This document shows, in pieces, positions 1-5,652 of a DNA stretch of 7,510 bases (positions are counted from its first letter, which is position 1; each line of letters begins with the position of its first letter). Position numbers and translations under genes: made by a program. This stretch comes from an uncultured Oscillospiraceae bacterium (GTDB lineage Bacteria > Bacillota > Clostridia > Oscillospirales > Oscillospiraceae): positions 1-7,510 of the forward strand of contig CAJTLK010000085.1 in the NCBI GenBank assembly GCA_910577415.1. The letters run 5' to 3'. Below the pieces are notes generated by a model. It was not told the origin of the DNA. It did no database searches and saw nothing but the letters and a program-made list of their open reading frames with translations.

Positions 1-622
1 CCTCGATGCCGAACACGTCCTTGGCGTCCTCCTCGTTGGAGATGCACACGTCCACATACTGGCACAGCTCGGTCATGGCGGCGCGAGCCTGCTCCCGGGT
101 CCACAGCTTGCCCCGGTAGTTCAGGTCGCAGGAGATCTTGATGCCCTTGGCCTTGGCGGCCTTGCAGGCTTCCTTGCAGATCTCAACAACGTTGGGACCC
201 AGGGCCGGGGTGATGCCGGTGAAGTGGAACCACTCGGCGCCCTCGAAGATCTTCTCCCAGTTGAAGTCGGCGGTGGTGGCCTCCTGGATGGCGGAGTGGG
301 CCCGGTCATAGATACACACGCTGCCCCGCTGGGAGGCGCCCTTCTCGTTGAAGTAGATGCCCACGCGGTCACCGCCCCGGACGATCTCGGTGGTGTCCAC
401 ACCATAGCGGCGCAGGGCGTTGACGCCGGCCTGGCCGATGGCGTGGGTGGGCAGCTTGGTGACATACACGGCGTGGAGGCCGTAATTGGCCAGGGAAACG
501 GCTACGTTGGCCTCGCCGCCGCCGTAAGTAAACTCCAGGTGGTCGGCCTGGACAAAACGCTCGTAGTTGTAGGGCTGGAGACGGATCATGATCTCGCCGA
601 AGGTGACGACTTTCTTGCTCAT
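1..622 (-). CDS. kdgK: 2-keto-3-deoxygluconate kinase (PfkB family), C-terminus cut off by window edge
   Basis: Phosphorylates 2-keto-3-deoxygluconate with ATP to KDPG, in the cytoplasm, one step before the aldolase encoded just upstream. The 207 visible residues show the PfkB/ribokinase N-terminal half: MSKKVVTFGEIMIRL at the start, the substrate-binding GGGEANVAVSLANYG (34-48), a lid-type strand followed by CIYDRAHSA (103-111), and DLNYRGKLW (166-174), which is typical of KDG kinases rather than fructokinases. The C-terminal GAGD segment with the catalytic Asp lies beyond the left edge, so activity cannot be judged. The ATG at 622 is chosen because AGGAGG (632-637) sits 9 nt upstream. It follows the aldolase gene after a 38-nt gap with no terminator, so the two are probably one operon. 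The family assignment is firm; the substrate rests on motifs plus the eda neighbour. Confidence 0.9.
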   Translation of the reverse strand, partial: MSKKVVTFGEIMIRLQPYNYERFVQADHLEFTYGGGEANVAVSLANYGLHAVYVTKLPTHAIGQAGVNALRRYGVDTTEIVRGGDRVGIYFNEKGASQRGSVCIYDRAHSAIQEATTADFNWEKIFEGAEWFHFTGITPALGPNVVEICKEACKAAKAKGIKISCDLNYRGKLWTREQARAAMTELCQYVDVCISNEEDAKDVFGIE

Positions 623-660
623 TGGATGGTTCCTCCTTGAAATTTTTATTATAAGCTTCC

Positions 661-1626
661 TTATTTATTTTTGACCAGGTGCACGGCAAAGCCGCCGATG
701 TCGCCCTTGAGGTAGACCACAGTGGCACGGCCCTTGTCGTCGGTCTTCAGGGTATCCATGTCGAACTCCACGCCCTTACGGGAGAGCTGAAAAATGGCCC
801 GGTCCACATTGTTGACGCCGATGGCGATGTGGCCGTTGGCCCCCTTGAAGGGCTTCTTCATGCACTCGATGAGGCTGCCGGCGAAGATGGAGGAGTTACC
901 GGGCTTGTACTCCAGGTCGAACAGGGCGCAGAACTGCTTGGCGACCTTCTCGGCCTCCGCCTCGTCGGCGCAGTTGATGCCCAGGTGGACCAGCTTCATG
1001 CCCATCATGGTCTTGACCGCCTCTTTGCACATGGCGGTGATCTCGTCCCACTTGCCGGCCTTGATCATGTCACTCTTGCACATCCAGGTGCCGCCCACGG
1101 CCACGATCTGGTCATAGCCCAGGTAGTCGTTGACATTCTTGGCGTTGACGCCGCCGGTGCACATCCACTGGGCGCTCTTGAGGGCGGCGCCAATGTTCTT
1201 GAGCATGTTGACGCCGCCGTTGGCCTCGGCGGGGAAGAATTTCAAAGCGGCGCAGCCCTGGTTCATGGCCTGCTGCATCTCGCCGGGGGTGGCGGTGCCG
1301 GGGATCATGGTGACGCCCTTGTCGATAACGTGCTGGCAGACCTTGGGATCGTAGCCGGGGGCCACGATAAATTTGGCGCCGGCGGCAATGGCCCGGTCAG
1401 CCTGCTCACAGGTAAGTACGGTACCGGCGCCCAGCAACATCTCGGGGACTTCCTTGTTGATGATCTTGATGCAGTCCTCGGCGCAGGCGGTGCGGAAGGT
1501 CACCTCGGCAGCGGGCAGTCCGCCGGCCACCAGGGCCTTGCACAGGGGCACAGCCTCGTCCACGCTGTTGAAGGCGATGACGGGGATAATGCCGATCTCG
1601 TACACTTTTTTCAGTTCTGCGTTCAT
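661..1626 (-). CDS. eda: KDPG/KHG aldolase with a C-terminal VOC (glyoxalase-fold) domain
   Basis: Cleaves 2-keto-3-deoxy-6-phosphogluconate to pyruvate and glyceraldehyde 3-phosphate by a Schiff-base class I mechanism; many relatives also accept 4-hydroxy-2-oxoglutarate. The protein has 321 residues, about 110 more than the usual Eda. Residues 1-209 are the TIM-barrel aldolase: IPVIAF (14-19), AAEVTFRT with the catalytic Glu41 and Arg45, GAGTV (66-70), VAPG (88-91), and LKFFPAE with the Schiff-base Lys129. The phosphate-loop region reads GGTWM (178-182), with Thr where E. coli Eda has Ser. Residues 211-321 look like a single VOC module: HLGIN at its start, a central GHIAIGVNNVDRAI, and a final FAVHLV strand. 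His214, Glu254, His266 and His316 sit where VOC metal ligands usually fall; this is inferred by eye. The start at 1626 has AGGAGG (1636-1641) 9 nt upstream; a longer in-frame start at 1671 lacks that support. First gene of the operon with kdgK. Confidence 0.9.
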   Translation of the reverse strand: MNAELKKVYEIGIIPVIAFNSVDEAVPLCKALVAGGLPAAEVTFRTACAEDCIKIINKEVPEMLLGAGTVLTCEQADRAIAAGAKFIVAPGYDPKVCQHVIDKGVTMIPGTATPGEMQQAMNQGCAALKFFPAEANGGVNMLKNIGAALKSAQWMCTGGVNAKNVNDYLGYDQIVAVGGTWMCKSDMIKAGKWDEITAMCKEAVKTMMGMKLVHLGINCADEAEAEKVAKQFCALFDLEYKPGNSSIFAGSLIECMKKPFKGANGHIAIGVNNVDRAIFQLSRKGVEFDMDTLKTDDKGRATVVYLKGDIGGFAVHLVKNK

Positions 1627-1688
1627 TTTGATACCCCTCCTGACAAATTGTGGAAAATAGATAAAACGCAAATAGACACTATGATAAT

Positions 1689-1717
1689 ATTATAAGATAT
1701 TAACAACGCCAATGCAA
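1689..1717 (-). promoter_or_regulatory. Sigma-A-type promoter for eda-kdgK
   Basis: Reading the minus strand, a -35 box TTGCAT (1712-1717), a 17-nt spacer and a perfect -10 box TATAAT (1689-1694) point toward the aldolase gene. Transcription would start near 1682, giving a leader of about 56 nt before the ATG at 1626. The surroundings are AT-rich in an otherwise GC-rich window. An imperfect palindrome ATAGnnnCTAT (1672-1682) covers the expected start site and could be an operator. The -35 box overlaps the distal arm of a possible terminator of the upstream gene. Confidence 0.75.
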
Positions 1718-1751
1718 GAAAAAAGAGGGCGTTTTGCCGGAATTTTCTTGC
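1714..1751 (-). terminator. Possible weak terminator after the YcxB-like gene
   Basis: On the minus strand, a stem arm GCAAGAAAA begins directly after the stop codon (1743-1751) and pairs perfectly with TTTTCTTGC (1714-1722). An inner GGC/GCC pairing (1736-1738 with 1728-1730) lies between them, and the distal arm carries a run of six T. The outer stem is AT-rich and the inner stem short, so termination may be inefficient and some readthrough into eda is possible. It overlaps the eda -35 box. Confidence 0.35.
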
Positions 1752-2291
1752 TCAGCCCCGCAGGTCGAAGACCTTTCCCTCCTCAAGGTGGGTAAGGATC
1801 AGCTCCCAGGAGCGCTCCACCTCCCGGCGGGTGTCGGCTTCCTCGGGCAGCAAAAAGGCATTCCGGGGGGTGGGGTAGAGGCAGACGCACTGGGGGAGGC
1901 GGTAGGCGGCGGTGAGCGCCGCCCAGGCCCAGGAGGCTTTTTCGCCGTTTTGCTCCACGCTCAGCCCGGTCTCGTCCAGCCGGACGGTATAGGCTGGCCG
2001 CTTCTGTGCCAGGCGGAGCTTTTTTGTCTGAGCCTCCACCGAGTGGAGGAAATACATAATGTAAAACAGGGGCAGACCCAGCCCCACCGCCAGCAGCACC
2101 CCGCCCAGCAGCCCGGACTGGGGCAGGTCACGGCCCAGGGTAAAGCAGACGGCGGCAAAGGCGGAGAAGATGAGGGCGAAGAGGGCGGGGCCGCGCCAGC
2201 GCTTTTGCCGCTGAAAGGCGTCAAAAAGGGCAAAGGCACGGAAGGTCTCCGGCGTGATCCGGCTCAGAAGGATGACAGGCTGATTTTCCAT
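1752..2291 (-). CDS. Two-helix membrane protein with YcxB-like C-terminal domain, function unknown
   Basis: A 179-residue protein with a short cytoplasmic N-terminus, two likely membrane helices (about 34-52 and 57-83) that form a hairpin, and a soluble C-terminal part. The segment YTVRLDETGLSVEQNG (101-116), then WAWAALTAAYRLPQCVCLYP (121-140) and NAFLLPEEA (144-152), follows the pattern of the YcxB-like domain: a beta-rich module in which a 'W..l' strand is followed by a strand holding a surface residue run and a final 'lP' turn. No catalytic motif is visible. The ATG at 2291 is preferred because GAGAGGA lies about 8 nt upstream; an ATG two codons earlier (2297) is also possible but is only 3 nt from the purine run. 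It is transcribed away from the TRAP operon and toward eda. Function and any link to uronate use are unknown; the family call is from the pattern alone. Confidence 0.7.
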   Translation of the reverse strand: MENQPVILLSRITPETFRAFALFDAFQRQKRWRGPALFALIFSAFAAVCFTLGRDLPQSGLLGGVLLAVGLGLPLFYIMYFLHSVEAQTKKLRLAQKRPAYTVRLDETGLSVEQNGEKASWAWAALTAAYRLPQCVCLYPTPRNAFLLPEEADTRREVERSWELILTHLEEGKVFDLRG

Positions 2292-2340
2292 ATACATTTT
2301 CCTCTCGGCGGCATATCCCGCAATTTAATACCATTATATA

Positions 2341-2368
2341 ACTATACAGCGCGTCCCATATTTTTCAA
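2341..2368 (-). promoter_or_regulatory. Promoter for the YcxB-like gene
   Basis: On the minus strand, TTGAAA (2363-2368), a 16-nt spacer and TATAGT (2341-2346) form a reasonable sigma-A promoter. The expected start is near 2334, about 43 nt before the gene. A second -10-like TATAAT (2333-2338) follows but has no matching -35 box. This promoter is divergent from the dctP promoter, with about 65 nt between the two -35 boxes. Confidence 0.5.
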
Positions 2369-2416
2369 GATAGCAGGGGACTTTTTGGCGAAACGCCCAA
2401 AAGTTGGGGGCCAAAT

Positions 2417-2439
2417 TTGTCTGGTATACTAGTAGACAA
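2417..2439. promoter_or_regulatory. Inverted-repeat operator, GntR/FadR (UxuR/ExuR-like) type
   Basis: The arms TTGTCT (2417-2422) and AGACAA (2434-2439) are perfect inverse complements 11 nt apart. Within them lies a second near-palindrome, CTGGTATACTAG (2421-2432), with five of six pairs matching around GTATAC. Its core TGGTATACTA differs by one base from TGGTATACCA, a form known for E. coli UxuR/ExuR and related FadR-subfamily GntR regulators. The right arm covers the -35 box of the dctP promoter, where a bound repressor would block RNA polymerase. Which of the two symmetries is the true binding site is not settled, and no regulator gene is in the window. Confidence 0.55.
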
Positions 2440-2461
2440 GAAAGGGGAGGGATGGTACAAT
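2433..2461 (+). promoter_or_regulatory. Promoter for the dctPQM-uxuAB operon
   Basis: TAGACA (2433-2438, five of six matches to the -35 consensus), a 17-nt spacer and TACAAT (2456-2461, five of six) with an upstream TGn extension give a good sigma-A promoter. Transcription would start near 2468, leaving a leader of about 56 nt before the dctP ATG. A weaker alternative is an extended -10 TGGTATACT ending at 2430, inside the operator, which has no good -35 box. Confidence 0.65.
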
Positions 2462-2523
2462 CAAGCTAACCTCAGCACCACATCCATACATCGTTCCAAC
2501 AAATTTGATAGGAGGGTCCTGAA

Positions 2524-3609
2524 ATGAAAAAGCGCGTTCTCTCTCTGCTCCTGGCTTCCGCCATGGTCGTGGGCCTCACCGCCTGCGGCGGCAAGAAGGC
2601 CGACGATCCCGCTCCGTCCAAGGCTGCCGATCCGGCTCCCGCCGCCTCTCAGCCCGCCGCTCCCGCCCCTGCCGACGTGGCCAACGATCCCAAGGTGACC
2701 CTGATCTATGCTGAGGTCAACCCTGAGACCTCCATCGTGGGCCAGGTGGCCACTGAGTTCAAGCGTCTGGTAGAGGAGAAGTCCGGCGGTTCCATTACCA
2801 TCGACGTGAAGTATGCCGGCGTCCTTGGCCCTGAGAACGAGGTCCTGGACGGCATGCTGGCCGGCGACGACTCCATCGACATGAGCCGTATCTCCGCCTT
2901 TGCCCTGTCCACCTACGGCTGCGGCAAGGCCACCCTGCTCTCCCTGCCCTATACCTTCGTCTCCCGTGAGCACTGGTGGAACTTCGCCAACAGCGACCTG
3001 GCCAAGGAGCTGCTCAACGAGCCCCAGGAGAACGGTCTGCCCCTGCGGGGCCTGTTCTATGGCGAGGAGGGCTTCCGTCACTTCTTCGGCAAGCCCGCTC
3101 TGAACAGCATCGAGGACATGAAGGGCAAGAAGGTCCGTGTGTCCACCGACCCCGTCATGGTGGGCATGGTGGAGGGCCTGGGCGGCTCCGCCACCAACGT
3201 GGCCTTCACTGAGCTGTACAGCAACCTGGACAGCGGTGTGGTGGATGTGGCCGAGCAGCCCATCGCCAACTACAAGTCCAACGCCTTTGACGAGGTGGCT
3301 CCCAACCTGATCCTGGACGGCCACACCCTGGGCGCTATCCAGGCCGTCATCACCGACACCGCATGGGCCAAGCTGACCGAGGGCCAGCAGGCCGTCATCA
3401 TGGAGGCCAGCGCTGAGGTCCAGAAGTTCAACCAGGATCTGTCCCAGGGCGAGGAGGACAAGGTCCTCGAGGGCCTGAAGGCCAGCGGCTGCAACGTGGT
3501 GGACGTTCCCGACAAGTCCGCCTGGCAGGAGGCTTGCTCCGCCATCAATTCCCAGTACACCGCCAACTACGCGGAGCTGTATCAGCAGATCCTGGACTTC
3601 GCGAAGTAA
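2524..3609 (+). CDS. dctP: TRAP transporter substrate-binding lipoprotein (DctP family)
   Basis: Captures the substrate outside the cell membrane and hands it to the DctQM complex; with uxuAB following, a hexuronate or aldonate is the likely ligand. The 361-residue protein starts with a lipoprotein signal peptide (KKR, then a hydrophobic stretch) ending in lipobox LTAC with Cys21 as the lipidation site. Residues 22-56 form a Pro/Ala-rich linker with repeated DPAP units, presumably a flexible tether. The binding fold follows: TLIYAEVNPETS (59-70), LGPENEVLDGMLAGD (101-115), LLSLPYTF (138-145), GLFYGEEGFRHFF (176-188), and MKGKKVRV (199-206), where Arg205 matches the conserved carboxylate-binding arginine of the family. 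GVVDVAEQPIANY (238-250) matches the usual 'vDgaE' strand. AGGAGG (2510-2515) lies 8 nt before the ATG. A strong hairpin follows the gene. Confidence 0.93.
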   Translation: MKKRVLSLLLASAMVVGLTACGGKKADDPAPSKAADPAPAASQPAAPAPADVANDPKVTLIYAEVNPETSIVGQVATEFKRLVEEKSGGSITIDVKYAGVLGPENEVLDGMLAGDDSIDMSRISAFALSTYGCGKATLLSLPYTFVSREHWWNFANSDLAKELLNEPQENGLPLRGLFYGEEGFRHFFGKPALNSIEDMKGKKVRVSTDPVMVGMVEGLGGSATNVAFTELYSNLDSGVVDVAEQPIANYKSNAFDEVAPNLILDGHTLGAIQAVITDTAWAKLTEGQQAVIMEASAEVQKFNQDLSQGEEDKVLEGLKASGCNVVDVPDKSAWQEACSAINSQYTANYAELYQQILDFAK

Positions 3610-3637
3610 GGTATTGACCGCTCTGTAAGGAATGTTC

Positions 3638-3677
3638 AAAACAGGGGGCGCGGGAGACTCCCGCGCCCCCTGTTTTT
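3638..3677 (+). terminator. Strong hairpin with T-run between dctP and dctQ (terminator/attenuator)
   Basis: A perfect 18-bp stem (3638-3655 with 3659-3676) closes on the 3-nt loop GAC. The core arm is GGGGGCGCGGGA, flanked by AAAACA on the left and TGTTTTT on the right, so the 3' side ends in a U-run. It lies 28 nt after the dctP stop and 37 nt before the dctQ start. Since no second promoter is evident before dctQ, it most likely ends a share of transcripts after dctP and lets the rest read through. It could also protect the 3' end of the dctP message from decay. Confidence 0.88.
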
Positions 3678-3714
3678 CTGAAAGAAAATTTTGAAGGAGA
3701 GGAGAAGAACGTAT

Positions 3715-4296
3715 ATGCCGAAGCTGTTCAATACGCTGGACAAGATCAAGCCGGTCTATGACGTGGCGGAAAAGGTGCTGATGATCATCTGTAAGCTGCT
3801 GCTGATCGCCGACATTCTGATCGTGTCCTACAACGTATGGGGCCGTTGCTGTACCGAACTGGCCAGCAAACACCCCGATACCGTTCTCCGCGTTTTGGGG
3901 GTTTTTACCGATCCCGCCTGGACCGAGGAGGTCATTTTGACCCTCATGTCCTATATGGCGGTGCTGGCCGCCGCCCTGGCTATCCGCCACAACGCCCATA
4001 TCCGCATGACGGCCCTGGATCGCTATCTGCCCCCCGTGGTGGTGAAGGTGCTGGACGTGGTGGCCGACGTGGCCGTTATGGCTCTGGCCATTATCATGCT
4101 GAAGGTGGGCTGGCAATTCTCCACCACCCTGGGTTCCCGTGGGTTTTATACCTCCATGCCCTGGCTGAGCCGGTTCTGGATGTATCTGCCGGTGCCTGTG
4201 GCGGGACTGTTCATGATCGTTTTTGAGGTGGAGGCGCTCTATAACCACATCAAAGCGTTCTTTGTAAACGATAAGGGAGAGGAGGCTGAGGCGTAA
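3715..4296 (+). CDS. dctQ: TRAP transporter small membrane subunit (DctQ family)
   Basis: Membrane partner of DctM and needed for assembly of the transporter. The 193-residue protein has four likely membrane helices (about 21-43, 70-91, 112-132 and 153-175). The family signature is in the second helix and the loop after it: the WTEEVILTLMSYMAVLAAALAIR segment (69-91) followed by HNAHIRM (92-98), with Glu71/Glu72 and His96 at the conserved places. The C-terminus is short and acidic (KGEEAEA). The ATG at 3715 is chosen because AGGAG (3700-3704) lies 10 nt upstream; a TTG at 3691 would start inside the purine-rich ribosome binding region. Its stop codon overlaps the dctM start by one base (TAATG), suggesting translational coupling and equal amounts of the two subunits. 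Confidence 0.9.
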   Translation: MPKLFNTLDKIKPVYDVAEKVLMIICKLLLIADILIVSYNVWGRCCTELASKHPDTVLRVLGVFTDPAWTEEVILTLMSYMAVLAAALAIRHNAHIRMTALDRYLPPVVVKVLDVVADVAVMALAIIMLKVGWQFSTTLGSRGFYTSMPWLSRFWMYLPVPVAGLFMIVFEVEALYNHIKAFFVNDKGEEAEA

Positions 4297-5633
4297 TGGA
4301 TCCTCAAGCGTTTGCTACCTTGGTGCTGCTGGGTTCGTTTGCCATCATGATCTTCCTCCGTTTCCCCATCGCCTACGCCGTGGGCCTCAGCTCGGTATTC
4401 TGCCTGATGGCCCAGGGCAACAGCCTGGTGGCCGTGTGCCGGCTCATGGTGAACGGCATCAGCTCCTACTCCTTGATGGCCGTGCCCTTCTTCATTACCA
4501 TGGGCGTGTTTATGGGCCAGGGCGGCATCTCGGATAAGCTCATCGCCCTGGCCAACGCCTGCGTGGGCTGGATGCGGGGCGGCCTGGCCATGGTGAACAT
4601 CGTGGCGTCCTACTTCTTCGGCGGCATCTCCGGCTCTGCCGCCGCCGACACCGCCTCCATCGGTTCTATCATGATCCCTATGATGGTGGACCAGGGCTAC
4701 GACGTGGACTTCTCCACCGCCGTCACCATTACCTCTTCCTGTGAGGGGCTGCTGGTGCCCCCCAGCCACAATATGGTTATCTTTGCCACCACCGCCGGCG
4801 GCATTTCCGTTGGCTCCCTGTTCCTGGCGGGCTATCTTCCCGGCGCTGTGCTGGCCATCGCCCTGATGGTGGGTTCCTACATCATTTCCGTCAAGCGCAA
4901 CTACCCCAAGGGTGAGAAATTCCGCCTGATCAACTTCATTAAGCAGCTGGGCACCTCTATCTGGGCGCTCCTGGCCATTGTCATTGTGGTCTACGGTGTG
5001 GTGGGCGGCGTCTTTACCGCCACCGAGTCCGCCGCTATCGCCGTGGTCTACTCCCTGTTCGTCTCCGTGTTCGTATACAAGGGACTGAACTGGAAGGGCG
5101 TTTGGAACTCCCTGGGCGACTGCGTCAACACCTTGGCCATCGTGCTGATCCTGATCTCCACCTCCAAGGTATTTGGCGACTGCCTCACCAAGCTGAACGT
5201 GCCCGACATGGTGGCCAGTGCCATCGTGGGCTTTACCGACAACCGGATCGTTTTGATCCTCATGCTGGATCTGATCCTACTGGTGCTGGGCTGTATTATG
5301 GATATGGCCCCCATTATTCTCATCACCACTCCCATCCTGCTGCCCATCGCCACCGGCGTGTGCGGTCTGGACCCCATCCAGTACGGTATCATGCTGGTGC
5401 TCAACTGCGGTGTCGGTCTGCTGACTCCCCCTGTGGGTTCGGTGCTCTTCATCGGCTCCGCCGTGGCCAAGCGGCCCATGGAGAAGGTGGTCAAGGCCAC
5501 CCTGCCCTTCTATCTATGCATGATCGTAGCGCTGCTACTGGTGAGCTTTGTGCCCAAGATCAGTCTGTTCATCCCCGAACTGCTGGGCGGCTACACCTCC
5601 ACGGCCACCCCGGTCTGGATGCCCATGCCCTGA
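4296..5633 (+). CDS. dctM: TRAP transporter large permease (DctM family)
   Basis: The ion-coupled transport subunit of the TRAP system, using a sodium or proton gradient to move the sugar acid delivered by DctP. At 445 residues it is slightly longer than the usual 425-430, the extra being a short tail after the last helix. It is hydrophobic throughout, with roughly a dozen membrane segments. Family landmarks: LRFPIAYAVGLSS (21-33), VPFFITMGVFMGQGG (63-77), the ion/substrate-site region FFGGISGSAAADTASIGSIM (107-126), CEGLLVPPSHN (149-159), AGYLPG (178-183), GVFTATESAAIAVVYSL (238-254), and the second half-repeat GLLTPPVGSVLFIGSAVA (374-391). The two PP turns mark the internal repeat seen in this family. 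The start is fixed by the overlap with the dctQ stop; uxuA follows after 19 nt. Confidence 0.94.
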   Translation: MDPQAFATLVLLGSFAIMIFLRFPIAYAVGLSSVFCLMAQGNSLVAVCRLMVNGISSYSLMAVPFFITMGVFMGQGGISDKLIALANACVGWMRGGLAMVNIVASYFFGGISGSAAADTASIGSIMIPMMVDQGYDVDFSTAVTITSSCEGLLVPPSHNMVIFATTAGGISVGSLFLAGYLPGAVLAIALMVGSYIISVKRNYPKGEKFRLINFIKQLGTSIWALLAIVIVVYGVVGGVFTATESAAIAVVYSLFVSVFVYKGLNWKGVWNSLGDCVNTLAIVLILISTSKVFGDCLTKLNVPDMVASAIVGFTDNRIVLILMLDLILLVLGCIMDMAPIILITTPILLPIATGVCGLDPIQYGIMLVLNCGVGLLTPPVGSVLFIGSAVAKRPMEKVVKATLPFYLCMIVALLLVSFVPKISLFIPELLGGYTSTATPVWMPMP

Positions 5634-5652
5634 TAGAAAGGAGAGCGATCCT

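Noticed and set aside
623..660. A TATAAT-like sequence between eda and kdgK, considered as a separate kdgK promoter
   Set aside because: No -35 box lies at a proper distance, and the short gap with a good ribosome site fits cotranscription with eda.
679..1695. A long open frame (338 codons) on the plus strand, opposite eda
   Set aside because: The opposite strand encodes a clear KDPG aldolase with its catalytic residues; this frame is rich in Gly, Ala, His and Val without any motif, and has no promoter or ribosome site.
2382..2402. A near-palindrome TTTTGGCGAAACGCC followed by CAAAA upstream of the dctP operator
   Set aside because: The stem is only four GC pairs with a bulge, there is no coding gene to terminate on either side, and it does not fit a catabolite-repression (cre) site; it could be a regulator site but nothing supports that.
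2452..2469. A five-codon upstream reading frame (ATG GTA CAA TCA AGC TAA) after a GGGGAGGG run
   Set aside because: The spacing to the purine run is too short, and the frame overlaps the predicted -10 box (2456-2461), so it would lie upstream of or at the transcription start.
2600..2690. Repeated DPAP/PAAP codons after the lipobox of dctP, considered as a tandem repeat element
   Set aside because: The DNA copies are short and diverged; this is an ordinary low-complexity lipoprotein linker.
2461..4248. A long open frame (595 codons) on the minus strand, opposite dctP and dctQ
   Set aside because: It is the mirror of GC-rich codons in dctP/dctQ, is dominated by Gly, His, Val and Gln, has no ribosome site or recognisable domain, and crosses the strong hairpin and a real gene boundary.
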